DNA of 64,000 bases, from positions 1 through 64,000 of the forward strand of contig NZ_BBNB01000009.1 of assembly GCF_000759835.1 (NCBI RefSeq). Direction: 5' to 3'. Within the stretch, counting starts at the first letter, position 1. Each line of letters begins with the position of its first letter. Both the position numbers and the translations under genes were made by a program. The notes under the pieces were generated by a model. The model was not told the DNA's origin. It made no database searches and saw only the letters and a list, made by a program, of their open reading frames with translations. Shown here piece after piece: positions 43,550-54,443 of the stretch. Origin of the DNA: Citrobacter sedlakii NBRC 105722 (GTDB lineage: Bacteria > Pseudomonadota > Gammaproteobacteria > Enterobacterales > Enterobacteriaceae).

Positions 43550-45252
43550 TACAGAACCTTCACAGAGACCACTTCGTTCCCGTCAGCGTCGACAACATGC
43601 ACCGCGCACGCCATACAGGGGTCGAAAGAGTGAATAGTACGTACCACTTCCAGCGGTTTTTCCGGATCGGCAATCGGCGTACCCACCAGCGACTGTTCAT
43701 ACGGGCCGACATCGTCGTTAAAGTTACGCGGGCCTGAGTTCCACGTTGACGGTACGACCGCCTGGTAGTTGCTGATAATGCCGTCTTTGATCACCATCCA
43801 GTGAGAAAGCATCCCGCGCGGCGCTTCAAGGAAGCCGACGCCTTTGAACTCGCCAGTGGACGGAATATCCGGCTTCACAAACGTAGTGTGATCGCCTTTA
43901 CCAATGTTGGCGATCAGCGCGCCGTACTGGTTCTGCAAAATACCCTGCAGTTCGCAGCAGTGAACGGTACGGCCAATAATGCGCCCCAGCGTGGAGTGCA
44001 GTTGCGCCACTTCCAGCGTTTTACCGGTCAGCTTCTGGTAGATAGCGACAATTTCATTCAGCTTCGCCTGCGTGGACTCGCGTCCCGCCGCCAGTTTAAC
44101 CAGCATATTCGCCAGCGGTCCCACTTCGACGGTTTTGCCGTAGAAGGTCGGCGATTTCACCCACGAATATTTACCGTCATCCGCCCAGCCGTTGTATTCC
44201 GGGATGGTGGTGCCTTCCCACGGCGCCTGCGGCGCTTCGTCTTTATACCAGGCGTGCTTCGCGCTCTCCTGGATACCCTTGATCAGGTATTCATCGGAGT
44301 GAGAGCTGATTGGACGGTAGGTCGACAGATCGGCGTTTTCAATGTAGCCGCCAGGGAACAGGAAGCTGCCGTTTTTGCCGTCGGTCGGGAATTCCGGCGC
44401 GCTCAGGTAGTTCACCGCGCCTTTACCCCGTTCCAGCCATTCCGGATAAAACGCGGCGATCACCGCGGTATCGACCTTATACACTTGTTCAACGAAGTCG
44501 CTCAGCTTGTCGATGAATGACTTAATGTACATCAGGCGTTCAAGGTTCAGCACGCCCAGACCGTCGAGGTTGATCGGGTTGGCTACCCCGCCCACCGCCA
44601 GGTTCTGAATGTGCGGCGTTTTACCGCCCAACAGCGCCACCACACGGTTGGCGTCACGCTGGCATTCCAGCGCCTGCAGGTAGTGCGCGACCGCGATCAG
44701 GTTCACTTCCGGCGGCAGTTTCATCGCCGGATGTCCCCAGTAGCCGTTGGCGAAAATGCCCAACTGACCGCTGGCAACCAGATCTTTGATCTTGTTCTGC
44801 ACTTTCGTGAACTCTTCCGCGCTGTTCAGGTGCCAGCTGGAAACGCCTTTCAGCAGCGCTTCGGCTTTTGCCGGGTCGGCATTCAGCGCGGAGGTGATGT
44901 CCACCCAGTCCAGCGCGGACAGCTGGTAAAAGTGAACGATGTGGTCATGCGTGGTATGCGCCGCCAGAATAATGTTGCGGATATACTGCGCGTTCACCGG
45001 CACGTCGATGTTCAGCGCGCTTTCCGCCGCACGCACCGAAGAGATGGCATGTGTGGTCGTACAGACGCCGCAAATGCGCTGCACAATCATCCACGCGTCG
45101 CGCGGATCGCGGTTCTTCACGATCTCTTCCATGCCGCGCCACATGGTGCCGGACGCCCATGCTTTCGATACAACGCCATTTTCGATTTCGCAATCGATGC
45201 GTAAATGCCCCTCGATACGGGTTACCGGATCAATAGTAATTCTCTGGCTCAT
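43549..45252 (-). CDS. hybC: Hydrogenase-2 large (NiFe) subunit HybC
   Basis: A 567-residue catalytic subunit. The first NiFe-ligand pair is in RICGVCTTTHA and the second in DPCMACAVH near the C-terminus. The last 15 residues after that His (VVDADGNEVVSVKVL) are the tail that HybD cuts off. Hydrogenase-2 mainly oxidises hydrogen in the periplasm and passes electrons to quinone. It travels with HybO through the Tat system. Start overlaps hybB by four bases. Confidence 0.98.
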   Translation of the reverse strand: MSQRITIDPVTRIEGHLRIDCEIENGVVSKAWASGTMWRGMEEIVKNRDPRDAWMIVQRICGVCTTTHAISSVRAAESALNIDVPVNAQYIRNIILAAHTTHDHIVHFYQLSALDWVDITSALNADPAKAEALLKGVSSWHLNSAEEFTKVQNKIKDLVASGQLGIFANGYWGHPAMKLPPEVNLIAVAHYLQALECQRDANRVVALLGGKTPHIQNLAVGGVANPINLDGLGVLNLERLMYIKSFIDKLSDFVEQVYKVDTAVIAAFYPEWLERGKGAVNYLSAPEFPTDGKNGSFLFPGGYIENADLSTYRPISSHSDEYLIKGIQESAKHAWYKDEAPQAPWEGTTIPEYNGWADDGKYSWVKSPTFYGKTVEVGPLANMLVKLAAGRESTQAKLNEIVAIYQKLTGKTLEVAQLHSTLGRIIGRTVHCCELQGILQNQYGALIANIGKGDHTTFVKPDIPSTGEFKGVGFLEAPRGMLSHWMVIKDGIISNYQAVVPSTWNSGPRNFNDDVGPYEQSLVGTPIADPEKPLEVVRTIHSFDPCMACAVHVVDADGNEVVSVKVL

Positions 45253-46427
45253 GCTTTGCTCGCCTCATGACGATTATGATCGTTTTGTTTTAAAGGAGGA
45301 AGTATCGGCAGTAGACGAATGAGAACGATGTAAGCGCAAATCTCAATAGCCACAAAACCAATAGAAATCAACAGTTCTTCCCAGGTTGGGAAGTAGTGGT
45401 AGCCGCCGCCTGGATTGAAGGCCACCAGCGAATAGGAGAGTCGCCAGGTCGCGCAGCCCAGCAGCGCGCTCAGCGCAGACAGGTACAACATCCGCGAATC
45501 GTTGCGCAGTTTCGCCACGCGCAGCACCACCAGCGGGAAGACCATCAGCACGACTTCAATCCAGAACATCAGGGAATAGAGGTCGCCTGCGAACGCGTAC
45601 GATAACTTGTCGCGATAGATCAGCTCGCCAAAGCGCAGCACGACGAATATCGCCAGCAGTACGCTGATGGTGTTCGTCAGTTTGATAAACAAGCTCTTTT
45701 CATCCGGACCGTTGCCTTTCAGACCCGCCTGAACCAGCGAACCTTCAAAGATAACGATTGAGAAGCCCATGATAAAGGCGGTTAGCACCGAAAACAGCGG
45801 CAGCATTTCGTAGCTTTGCCACAACGGATGCACCTTGTAGCCGGCCGAAATCATCAGCGATCCCATTGAGGACTGGTGCATGGTCGGCAGCAGCGCGCCG
45901 AGGGCGATGATAAAGAACATCACCTTGTTCAGACGCTTCAGCGACACTTTCCAGCCCAGGCGTTCGAACACCGCCGGGGCAAACTCCAGCGCCATCACGC
46001 CGATGTAGATGGTCATACAGACCGCCGTCTCAAACAGTACCGAGTTCACATTGAAGTGACCCGGAATGTAGAAGTACGGCAGGTTCCAGTAACGCCCCAC
46101 GTCAATCGTGATAGACAGACCGCCCAGCGAATATCCAAACAGACTGGCCAGCAGCGCCGGACGCACCAGCGGGTGGTATTGTCCCCGGTTGAAAACATAC
46201 ACCGCCCATGCCAGCGCCCAGCCGCCACAGGCAAAGCCAGTGCCGATCAGCAGGTCGAAGGCGATCCAGACGCCCCACGGGAAGCCGCCGTTCAGATCGG
46301 AGACGGACCCCAATCCAAACACCAGACGCTTCACGATAAGAAGCATACAAAGGATGATTAGCGGCCCGAAAATAATGACCGGTTTACTGATAATTTTGCC
46401 GCCCAGCGGTTTAGGATCATGACTCAT
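45249..46427 (-). CDS. hybB: Hydrogenase-2 integral membrane subunit HybB
   Basis: A 392-residue NrfD/PsrC-type membrane protein with about ten transmembrane segments, the length of E. coli HybB. It begins [36 protein letters not shown]. It links the HybA iron-sulfur protein to the quinone pool. Overlaps hybA by 11 bases. Confidence 0.97.
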   Translation of the reverse strand: MSHDPKPLGGKIISKPVIIFGPLIILCMLLIVKRLVFGLGSVSDLNGGFPWGVWIAFDLLIGTGFACGGWALAWAVYVFNRGQYHPLVRPALLASLFGYSLGGLSITIDVGRYWNLPYFYIPGHFNVNSVLFETAVCMTIYIGVMALEFAPAVFERLGWKVSLKRLNKVMFFIIALGALLPTMHQSSMGSLMISAGYKVHPLWQSYEMLPLFSVLTAFIMGFSIVIFEGSLVQAGLKGNGPDEKSLFIKLTNTISVLLAIFVVLRFGELIYRDKLSYAFAGDLYSLMFWIEVVLMVFPLVVLRVAKLRNDSRMLYLSALSALLGCATWRLSYSLVAFNPGGGYHYFPTWEELLISIGFVAIEICAYIVLIRLLPILPPLKQNDHNRHEASKA

Positions 46428-47403
46428 GATCGTCTCCTCCGTCGTGATGGTCGTTTTTAGTGTTACGACGAACCAGCACGGATAAGCCCGCCAGCGCAGC
46501 CAGGGGTAATATCATGCCTTTATACAGCGTGTGTTGAACGTGTTCGGATCGCGCGCCGGTAGAGAGGTCATCCAGCTTCGGTAGATCCAGATTTTCGTAA
46601 GGTACCCCGGTCAGCACCAGCACCTGCGTACCGCCGCCCTCTTTTTCGCCATACAGATGCGGGTAATACTTCGGCACGGTATGCACGTAGGTGTCGCCGG
46701 TTTTCAGGGTCTGACGCGGATAGTGATACTGACTGCCCGGTTCAAGCGAAAGACGCTTTTTCGCCTCGGCCATCAGCTCTTCGCGAGTGCCGAAGATCAC
46801 CGCGCCCGCCGGACACACTTCCACACAGCCTGGAAGACCGCCCTTATCGAGTCGCTCAACACCTTTCTGGTTACACAGTTCACACTTGTGTAGCGCGCCA
46901 AACGGGTTGTTGTAGTCGTACTTCGGCACGTTGTACGGACACGCGACCATGCAATAGCGGCAACCGGTACAGACGTCTTTGTTGTAATGGACGATGCCGG
47001 TTTTCGGATCTTTTTTCAGCGCGGAAACCGGGCAGACAGAGACGCAGTTAGGGTCGACGCAGTGCATACACTGTTTCTTAATGTACGCATAGCCGTTATC
47101 GACCTGGTCTTTGTTCACGCCGTCGCCGCTACGCCACACCTGAATAATGTTATTGGTGTAGGGCGACAGTTTGTCGTTGTTTGACCAGGTCTGTTCCCCT
47201 TCGGGGTTACGCGCCGGAAAGTTGATGTCCTGACATTTAGTCACGCAGGCCTGACAGCCGACACACAGCGTCGAGTCATACAACATACCGAGTGAACCGG
47301 GGATCGGCGGGCGGTTTTGCGCAGCCGCATGGCTGACAGACGGCGCGGCGCCTAACAGCAATGCCCCGCTGGAGGCTGCTTTAATAAAGTTACGTCTGTT
47401 CAC
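46417..47403 (-). CDS. hybA: Hydrogenase-2 ferredoxin-type subunit HybA
   Basis: A 328-residue periplasmic iron-sulfur protein. A Tat signal ([17 protein letters not shown]) is followed by four clusters of cysteines: [35 protein letters not shown] and CELC...C...C. A C-terminal membrane helix ([15 protein letters not shown]) anchors it. It passes electrons from HybO to HybB. hybO ends two bases before its start. Confidence 0.97.
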   Translation of the reverse strand: MNRRNFIKAASSGALLLGAAPSVSHAAAQNRPPIPGSLGMLYDSTLCVGCQACVTKCQDINFPARNPEGEQTWSNNDKLSPYTNNIIQVWRSGDGVNKDQVDNGYAYIKKQCMHCVDPNCVSVCPVSALKKDPKTGIVHYNKDVCTGCRYCMVACPYNVPKYDYNNPFGALHKCELCNQKGVERLDKGGLPGCVEVCPAGAVIFGTREELMAEAKKRLSLEPGSQYHYPRQTLKTGDTYVHTVPKYYPHLYGEKEGGGTQVLVLTGVPYENLDLPKLDDLSTGARSEHVQHTLYKGMILPLAALAGLSVLVRRNTKNDHHDGGDDHES

Positions 47404-47405
47404 GG

Positions 47406-48524
47406 TTATTCTCCCCGTGAGTCAGCGTTATCTTTCTTTTGCTGACGACCCAGTTCACGCACCGCCATCACGCTGACGCCTGCCACAAGTCCGACGACGC
47501 CGCCGAGTAAGCCAATGGCGCCGGCAGAGACGTTGCCGCCTTCTTTCATATTTACGTCTGGTTTTTCGGAACGCGGTGTCTGGTTTTCCACGTGAGCAAG
47601 CTGGTGAATGCCCTTATGGAATCCCACGCCCTCTTCGTTACAGCCGTAGCAAGGATGCCCGATCGCCACCGGCCACACGCCGCCTACGTCGCAGAACTGC
47701 AGCGTGGAGCAGTTGCCCCAGGTTTCCGGTCCTTTACAGCCAAGATGATAGAGGCACCATCCTTCACGGTGACCTTCATCGCCGAACTCTTTGGCAAAGC
47801 GACCGGCATCGAAGTGCGGACGGCGCTCACAGTGCTCGTGGATCAGGCGGCCATAGGCGAAGGTGGGACGATTTTTCGCATCCAGCTTCGGCGGCTTACC
47901 GTAAGTGATGATGTGCGCGACCGTCGCCAGGAAGTTATGCGGGTTCGGCGGACAGCCTGGAATGTTGATCACGGTTTTGCCTGGCAGTACTTCCTGCAGA
48001 CCCACCGCGCCGGTTGGGTTCACGCCCGCAGCGGCGACGCCGCCCCAGGCGGAACAGGAGCCGATAGCGATAATCGCCGCCGCGCCTTCCGCCGCTTTGC
48101 GGATATGGTCCACAATCGGCTCACCGGCAACCATGCAGTAAATACCGTTATCTTTTAAGGGAATGGAACCATCGACGACCAACACATACTGCCCTTTATA
48201 CTTCTCAAGCGCGTTGTGTTTATTCTCTTCAACCTGATGGCCGAACGCGGCGGAAAGCACCTCGTGATACTCCAGAGAGATGGTCTCCAGAACAAGGTTT
48301 TCTACCGTGGGGTGGGTCGCACGAAGGAGGGATTCGGTACACCCCGTACACTCCTGAGCGCCAATCCAGATAACTGGCGGGCGCTGCGGACGGGATACCG
48401 ATTCGGCCATTTCTGCGGCGGCTTTGCTGCTGAGCCCCATGGTGGCGGCGAGTGCTGCACAAAGCTTCATGAAATCACGACGGTTAACGCCGTGAGAATT
48501 AATGAGAGTATTATCTCCAGTCAT
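47406..48524 (-). CDS. hybO: Hydrogenase-2 small subunit HybO
   Basis: A 372-residue iron-sulfur subunit, first gene of hybOABCDEFG. It begins with a Tat signal ([17 protein letters not shown]) and has the proximal-cluster motif [23 protein letters not shown] and [10 protein letters not shown]-terminal helix ([21 protein letters not shown]) anchors the dimer in the membrane. GGAG precedes its ATG. About 190 bases with no gene separate it from the upstream end of the MCP gene; the operon promoter should lie there. Confidence 0.98.
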   Translation of the reverse strand: MTGDNTLINSHGVNRRDFMKLCAALAATMGLSSKAAAEMAESVSRPQRPPVIWIGAQECTGCTESLLRATHPTVENLVLETISLEYHEVLSAAFGHQVEENKHNALEKYKGQYVLVVDGSIPLKDNGIYCMVAGEPIVDHIRKAAEGAAAIIAIGSCSAWGGVAAAGVNPTGAVGLQEVLPGKTVINIPGCPPNPHNFLATVAHIITYGKPPKLDAKNRPTFAYGRLIHEHCERRPHFDAGRFAKEFGDEGHREGWCLYHLGCKGPETWGNCSTLQFCDVGGVWPVAIGHPCYGCNEEGVGFHKGIHQLAHVENQTPRSEKPDVNMKEGGNVSAGAIGLLGGVVGLVAGVSVMAVRELGRQQKKDNADSRGE

Positions 48525-48713
48525 TTTATAGTTATTCCGTTGCGAAGACCTGGCTTTTATTTTGCATCAATCGCGCAAACGTTATTGCGATCGGTGCGCC
48601 ATTTACCACATTTTTATTATGGTTATGTAGTCTATGATACTGCGCAGGAATACTAAAACGAAGGGAGTAGCCGGTAGTGTAATTAATAAAACCGGCCCAA
48701 TACCCCTTTCGGA

Positions 48714-50291
48714 TCAATGTTCGGTTCGAAAGTCAGCGTTATCGCTTTGCGAAAGACGGAATTTTTGCACCGAACGCTGAAGTTCTTCGGTTTGACGCTC
48801 CAGCGCGGCGGCGGCGGCAGAAACCTGTTCCACCAACGCGGCATTTTGCTGCGTGACGCCATCCATCTGCGTAATGGCGACGCCAACCTGCGAAATGCCT
48901 TTACTCTGCTCTTCTGAAGCCGAAGCGATTTGCTTCATTATGGCCTCCACTTCTGACACCCCGCGCAGAATCGCCTCCATGGTCGAACCGGTGTCTTTCA
49001 CCAGTTGCGCCCCCTGATCGACACGGCGAACGGATTCGGCGATCAGCGTTTCGATCTCTTTCGCGGCATTCGCGCTGCGACTTGCCAGGTTACGCACTTC
49101 ACCGGCAACCACCGCGAATCCACGCCCCTGTTCACCGGCACGCGCGGCTTCGACCGCCGCATTGAGGGCGAGAATATTGGTCTGAAAGGCAATACTGTTA
49201 ATCACGGTGGTAATTTCGGCAATCTGCTTCGAGCTGGCGGAAATGCCGTTCATGGTGTCCACCACGTCTGACACCAGCGAACCACCCTGGCTGGCGGTAC
49301 GGGAGGCCGAGTCCGCAAGCTGGCTGGCCTGACGCGCGTTATCCGCGTTCAGTTTTACCGTCGCGGTTAGCTGTTCCATACTGGCGGCGGTCTCTTCCAG
49401 CGCGGCGGCCTGCTCCTCGGTACGCGATGAGAGATCGTTGTTGCCGCTGGAAATTTCGGTCGCTCCCCGCCAGATATTATCGCTGCCTGCGCGAATCGCG
49501 CTGACCGCCTCGCGTAAACTGTCCTGCATCGCTCGCAGTAGGGGCACCAACTGGCCCACACAGTTACGCCCAATATCGTCAATCGGCTGGCTGAGATCGC
49601 CCTGGGCTATCTGGCGAAACTGCTGACGGATCCGCCCCAACGGTTTCACCAGCATCGCCACAAGGTAGCGGTCGGTAAAAAACAGGATCGCAATTCCCAG
49701 TATTACCGCGCTGACGATCAGCGTGCGGATCACCGCCGTTTTGCCATCGACCATAACCCGGGTTTGATCGAGCATGACCGCAGCGGCGATATTGAACCGC
49801 TCTGCGCTTGCGCCGAAGGCGCGGCTCAATGCTGGCGTCACGTTATTCGCCTGCGCACTCCACGCGGTCAGCGTGCCCTGCTGCGCAAGTTGCATTTGCG
49901 GCGTGACGCCTTTATCGAGCAGATGCTGCCATTTAGCCAGCACATCGGCGGCAACCTGGGGATCCATCGGGCCTGGAGAAAGGGTTTTCATCTCCTGTAA
50001 CTTTTTACTCATGTTATCCAGCGCCTGTTGTACGGGCGTAAAATCGGGCGTCCCTCCGCCGATTTTAACGTCCATGGCGCGGCTGAGACGGGTCACGAAG
50101 CGAAAATACTGATCGTTGCCCTGGCTGAGCACCGTCATCTGGCGAACAAGATGGCGATCCACCTCGTTGCCCTCCGCGACGCGAGAAAGAGACCAGGTGC
50201 TGTAAAGCCCCACACCGACCCACATTAAACAGAAAATGCCGAGGATCGTCAGCATGACAACCCGGATAGTGAAATTGCGAAGCATGTACAT
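48714..50291 (-). CDS. Methyl-accepting chemotaxis protein
   Basis: A 525-residue chemoreceptor. TM1 is near residues 12-32 ([21 protein letters not shown]); the periplasmic four-helix-type sensor domain follows. TM2 is near 190-208, then a HAMP domain ([30 protein letters not shown]) and the signalling hairpin with [33 protein letters not shown]. The C-terminus (FRTEH) lacks the NWETF-type CheR-docking pentapeptide, so it depends on other receptors or on none for adaptation. AAGGA precedes the chosen ATG. Ligand unknown. Salmonella carries an MCP gene beside hyb, to which this may correspond. Confidence 0.93.
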   Translation of the reverse strand: MYMLRNFTIRVVMLTILGIFCLMWVGVGLYSTWSLSRVAEGNEVDRHLVRQMTVLSQGNDQYFRFVTRLSRAMDVKIGGGTPDFTPVQQALDNMSKKLQEMKTLSPGPMDPQVAADVLAKWQHLLDKGVTPQMQLAQQGTLTAWSAQANNVTPALSRAFGASAERFNIAAAVMLDQTRVMVDGKTAVIRTLIVSAVILGIAILFFTDRYLVAMLVKPLGRIRQQFRQIAQGDLSQPIDDIGRNCVGQLVPLLRAMQDSLREAVSAIRAGSDNIWRGATEISSGNNDLSSRTEEQAAALEETAASMEQLTATVKLNADNARQASQLADSASRTASQGGSLVSDVVDTMNGISASSKQIAEITTVINSIAFQTNILALNAAVEAARAGEQGRGFAVVAGEVRNLASRSANAAKEIETLIAESVRRVDQGAQLVKDTGSTMEAILRGVSEVEAIMKQIASASEEQSKGISQVGVAITQMDGVTQQNAALVEQVSAAAAALERQTEELQRSVQKFRLSQSDNADFRTEH

Positions 50292-50794
50292 ATGTTTTCC
50301 TTGCCGTGAGGGAGAAGTCGCCCAGAGGCGCGTCTAACCTCGTTATCGGCAGGAAGCGGCGAAGGTATAATTTTTCGCGCGTAATTTTATAAAAATTTTT
50401 ACTCCACAAGAAAGTTAATGAAAACGATAATCGCCGGGCGAGAAATCCACATTGCGTTAACGTGTTTTTATCTTTCAATAGTTGTAAAAATGTAAAACAG
50501 CCGCGCAGTAAATTACCGAAATACCCCTAAAGAATTATTGGGTTTGAGGCATTCTTTTGAACTATATCGATGTTGCTGGATAAAATTGGCATAAACAGCT
50601 TATTATTTCAGCTAAAACATTCACGAGAAAAATGTATTCATGATAATTAATTTATCAGACCGCGATTAAAACATTATTTTTTCTTAAAACCATTTTAAGA
50701 TTTTATTACATCACTCTCCTTTCAGAAGATTCTTAAATGAACGCATTTCCATTAAAAAGAAAGCGGATTTATCTTGATATTAATGGAATAAAAA
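50292..50794. other. AT-rich promoter region between MCP gene and second autotransporter
   Basis: About 500 bases between divergent genes, very AT-rich from 50340 on. It should contain both promoters. I saw no gene. Such composition often attracts H-NS, but that is inference. Confidence 0.6.
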
Positions 50795-53395
50795 ATGCGC
50801 AAATTAATGAACCGCACGTTGCTCTCGCAATGTGTATTAGTGGCTTTAGCTTCCTTCAGTTCCTGTGTTTCTGCTGCCTCCAGCACGCAGTGCGTTGGTG
50901 ACGATACGTCGCAAACCTGCGGTCTACGGGCTGCAAAGTCCAAGGACGGTATTAACGTTTACCAACAAGATAACGGTGTCGCTAACGCCGTAATGGCGGA
51001 CCCAACCTCCGGGTCGATCTTCATGAACGGGCATTTCAACACCGGAGAAACCCAATCATTAACTGTCAACGGCACCGATATGACCGGCAGCTATATTCAG
51101 GGAAGCAATGGCGGGACGGCAAATATCACCGTCACCAACGGCGCGAAAGTGGATATGATTGAAGTCGGCAATATTAAAAAGACCACGAACACTACCGTCA
51201 CCGTTGATCATTCAACCCTGAATGGCGAAAACGACGATGTGCTTTATCCGAATAAAAAAGACTACATGATGGGTGCGTCTATCTATCTCGATCCGCAGGA
51301 TAATGGCTATCATACCGCCAATATTATTAACGGCAGCGATCTGCACGGCAGTATTATCAGCGGCGGTAATGGGGTTCAGACAATATCCATGAGCGACAGT
51401 TCATTGGATAAAGGCGGTATTTATGCCGGTAGCGAAAAATCGGATACGACACTCTCGCTCACCAATGCCTCCGTCGACGGTACCGACAGTGAAGTGGCGC
51501 AGGATGTTGAAAAAGCGTCACAATTTTTGAGTAAGACAATCTTTAAAGATCTCAACCTTGACGCGTTTGGCGACGTTACCGTCGCCATGCTGGGCACTAC
51601 CCACACCAGCCTGACGATGAATAACAGCACCGTGACCGGCGATATTGGCGTCGTGAATGAAAAAGGGTACGCCAGCCTTTCACTCACCAATCAAAGCGTG
51701 ATTAACGGGAACGTCACTCTGGCCGGTGATTCCACCAATTCCCTTCTGCTGGACAACAGCACCATCAACGGTGACGTCAACACCAGCGCCAATAAAGGCA
51801 ATACCACCATCACGCTGCAAAACAACGCCAACGTCAACGGCGATGTTACCACCGGTAAAGGCGACGACACGCTGGTGCTGACCAATCAGTCTCACGTTAA
51901 CGGCAACGTGGACGGCGGCGACGGCAGCGATACGCTGTCCATGGACGCGGGCAGTTCGATCACCGGTCAGATAAGCCAGTTCGAAACGGTAAACACCACC
52001 AGCGATAACAGCATCAGCATCGACAAAATCAACGACGCAACCACCTGGGATCTGCAAAACGGATCAAGCCTGATCGCCAGCACCACCGGGAGCAATGCCT
52101 CGGTCAGCATGAGCACCGACAGTTTCGTTAACTTCGGCACGATCACTGGCAGTAATAACGCCGTGGTGGTCAACAGCATCACGCCGTCTGCGATCAATCG
52201 TTCCGGCGTTCTTCTTGGGACATTTACGACCACCGGCACTGCTGCGCCGCAGGACTATGCGGGCGCCACGTTCACTAACGGCCAGCAGACAGTGGAAAAT
52301 CGCAGCGGCGCGTACAACTACGACAACAGTCTGGACATTGTCGCCGCCGACAGCGCGCCACAGGCCATGCTGAAAGCCAGTGACAGCCAGAGCTGGAATA
52401 TTCTGTTTAACAGCGCGCAAGGTTCGCTGGCCAGCGACGTGCAGGGGTTAATTGCCGGTCTGGATGCGGCTGAACAGGCGGGTCATCAGGTCGCTGACGA
52501 CATCAGCAATCACATGAACCAGGTACATCTGGCCAGCCTGTTGGGCGAACAACAGGAGGGAGCGCAGGTATGGGGCGATTTCCTGTACCAGAACGGTAAT
52601 TTCAGCAACGATGTCGACTACAAGAGCGTTACCCAGGGCGCGCAGGGTGGTGTGGACTGGACGGCGCATTTAACTAATGGCGACAGCGTCACTGGCGGTA
52701 TCGCCCTGGCCTGGACCCGCAGCCGCGTGCAGGACACCAGCGACAGCGCCGACAGCTTCAAGGACAGCGTGTACGGGAATTACTACAGCCTGTACGGCGG
52801 ATGGCAGCAGGCGCTGAATGGCGATACCTGGGGACTGTTTGCGGACGGTAGCGTCAGCTATGGCGATATGCGTTATTCGCTGTCTGCCAACAACGTCACC
52901 GGCAATACCAGCGGGATGACAGAAGCGCTGAACGGCTCGACCGACGGAAGCCTGTATATGGCGCAAGCGCGTACCGGCGTAAACGTCCTGCTGCCGGGCG
53001 AAACCCTGCTGCAGCCGTATGCCACTCTGGGCTGGGATCAGACCAAAGCCGACGGCTTCTCCGATCAGGAGATCACCTTCTCTGACAGTCAGGTGTCTTC
53101 CTGGAACGGCGGCGCTGGCGTCCGTCTGACCACCACGCTTCGCGATCTGAACAAAGGCGTACAGCTGATGCCGTGGATTGACGCGCGCTTCCAGAAAGAG
53201 TTCAGCGACGATACCGACATCAAGGCGGCGGACTATCACAACACCACAGGCCACAACAACACGATGGGCATTTTTGGCGCAGGCATCAACGCCACCATCG
53301 CCCACAACGTCACGTTAAATACCGGCGTGTATGTGGGAACCGGTGATGTGGATAACGACGCCAGCGTCCAGGCAGGGATGAGCTATAGCTTCTGA
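50795..53395 (+). CDS. Autotransporter with Asn/Gly/Asp-rich beta-helix passenger (type Va)
   Basis: An 866-residue autotransporter. An N-terminal signal (about 1-29, ending CVSAASS) precedes a passenger rich in Asn, Asp, Thr and Ser, with short repeated turns containing INGNVTL, INGDVN, VNGDVTTGKGDDTLVL and VNGNVDGGDGSDTLSM (near 312-390). A helical linker (about 545-590) leads to a beta barrel (about 595-866) ending in MSYSF. It resembles large adhesin-like autotransporters; no catalytic triad of the SPATE type (GDSGS) was found. The gene has no close neighbour in its direction. A REP element and a terminator separate it from yghX. Confidence 0.9.
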   Translation: MRKLMNRTLLSQCVLVALASFSSCVSAASSTQCVGDDTSQTCGLRAAKSKDGINVYQQDNGVANAVMADPTSGSIFMNGHFNTGETQSLTVNGTDMTGSYIQGSNGGTANITVTNGAKVDMIEVGNIKKTTNTTVTVDHSTLNGENDDVLYPNKKDYMMGASIYLDPQDNGYHTANIINGSDLHGSIISGGNGVQTISMSDSSLDKGGIYAGSEKSDTTLSLTNASVDGTDSEVAQDVEKASQFLSKTIFKDLNLDAFGDVTVAMLGTTHTSLTMNNSTVTGDIGVVNEKGYASLSLTNQSVINGNVTLAGDSTNSLLLDNSTINGDVNTSANKGNTTITLQNNANVNGDVTTGKGDDTLVLTNQSHVNGNVDGGDGSDTLSMDAGSSITGQISQFETVNTTSDNSISIDKINDATTWDLQNGSSLIASTTGSNASVSMSTDSFVNFGTITGSNNAVVVNSITPSAINRSGVLLGTFTTTGTAAPQDYAGATFTNGQQTVENRSGAYNYDNSLDIVAADSAPQAMLKASDSQSWNILFNSAQGSLASDVQGLIAGLDAAEQAGHQVADDISNHMNQVHLASLLGEQQEGAQVWGDFLYQNGNFSNDVDYKSVTQGAQGGVDWTAHLTNGDSVTGGIALAWTRSRVQDTSDSADSFKDSVYGNYYSLYGGWQQALNGDTWGLFADGSVSYGDMRYSLSANNVTGNTSGMTEALNGSTDGSLYMAQARTGVNVLLPGETLLQPYATLGWDQTKADGFSDQEITFSDSQVSSWNGGAGVRLTTTLRDLNKGVQLMPWIDARFQKEFSDDTDIKAADYHNTTGHNNTMGIFGAGINATIAHNVTLNTGVYVGTGDVDNDASVQAGMSYSF

Positions 53396-53405
53396 TGCCT
53401 GAATT

Positions 53406-53433
53406 GCCGGGTGGCGGCTTCGCCTTACCCGGC
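53406..53433. repeat. REP palindrome
   Basis: GCCGGGTGGCGGCTTCGCCTTACCCGGC lies just after the autotransporter stop. Confidence 0.8.
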
Positions 53434-53444
53434 TAACCCCACCA

Positions 53445-53476
53445 AAAGCCCGGCAGGCGTCGCGTCGCCGGGCTTT
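53445..53476. terminator. Bidirectional terminator between autotransporter and yghX
   Basis: AAAGCCCGGC (53445-53454) pairs with GCCGGGCTTT (53467-53476), with A and T runs outside. It lies between two convergent genes and overlaps the yghX stop codon. Confidence 0.8.
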
Positions 53477-54362
53477 AGCGCAAATACGTCTCAAACCACG
53501 CCAGCGTGCGCTTCCAGGCCAGTTCGGCCGCGGGTTCGTCATAGCGTGGGGTTGAGTCGTTATGAAATCCGTGATTTACGCCGGGATAAATCCAGGCTTG
53601 ATAAACCTTATTATTCGCTTTCAGTGCGGCCTCATAGGCGGGCCAGCCTTCATTAATATTTTTATCCCGCTCGGCATAATGTAGCAAAATCGGCGCGTTG
53701 ATCTTCGGCACGTCCGCCGCTGCGACCTGGCGACCATAAAACGGCACCGCGCACGCCAGCTCCGGATACGCCACAGCGGCGGCATTTGATACCCCGCCGC
53801 CATAGCAAAAACCGGTGATCCCGACCTTGCCCGTAGCGTCTGGGTGTTTCTGCATAAACTCAATGGCGGCAAAAAAGTCGTTCATCAGCTTCGTCGGATC
53901 GACCTTTTGCTGTAAGGCTTTTCCTTCTTCATCGTTTCCGGGATACCCCCCAACCGAGCTTAAACCATCCGGCGCCAGCGCTATATAGCCCGCTTTCGCC
54001 ACCCGCCGCGCTACATCTTCAATATAAGGATTCAGCCCGCGGTTTTCATGTACGACCACCACAGCCGGAACCTTACCCGTCGTTTTTGCCGGTTTTACCA
54101 GATAGCCGCGCACATCGCCGTGCCCGTTTGGCGACGGGTAGTGGATGTACTCCGGCAGGATAGCGGGATCGGTGAATTTCACCTGCTCAGCCAGCGCGTA
54201 ATTGGGTCTGAGCATGTTGAACAGCGCCAGCGCCGTCACCCCGCCGGCGGCATATTTTGCCGCGAGGTTGAGAAACTCTCGTTTTGAGATCTTCCCGTGC
54301 GCGTAATAGTCGTAGTAGTCGAGCAGTTCTTGCGGAAAATCTTTCGCGGTCAGACGGGCCAT
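53475..54362 (-). CDS. yghX: Dienelactone hydrolase family protein YghX
   Basis: A 295-residue alpha/beta hydrolase. The N-terminus KISKREFLNLAAKYAAGGVTALALF, with SKREFL, looks like a variant Tat signal, so export is possible. The nucleophile elbow GFCYGGG contains a cysteine in place of serine, as in dienelactone hydrolase; NHGFH holds the catalytic histidine. The start at 54362 (MARLTAKDFP) has CTGGAGAT before it; the open frame upstream is out of context. The E. coli K-12 counterpart is often described as disrupted; here the frame is intact. It is divergent from gprA. Confidence 0.88.
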   Translation of the reverse strand: MARLTAKDFPQELLDYYDYYAHGKISKREFLNLAAKYAAGGVTALALFNMLRPNYALAEQVKFTDPAILPEYIHYPSPNGHGDVRGYLVKPAKTTGKVPAVVVVHENRGLNPYIEDVARRVAKAGYIALAPDGLSSVGGYPGNDEEGKALQQKVDPTKLMNDFFAAIEFMQKHPDATGKVGITGFCYGGGVSNAAAVAYPELACAVPFYGRQVAAADVPKINAPILLHYAERDKNINEGWPAYEAALKANNKVYQAWIYPGVNHGFHNDSTPRYDEPAAELAWKRTLAWFETYLR

Positions 54363-54443
54363 CGCATATCTCCAGGATTTGTGATTTGATAAGCATAGAA
54401 TGAAAACGCTGTTTCGAAAATTCATCACAAGAAAGGAGACATC

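Noticed and set aside
50795-53395. Several long minus-strand frames within the autotransporter and within the flg, fli and hyb genes
   Set aside because: They mirror codon bias of the real genes in the opposite strand and lack family-like sequence or start signals.
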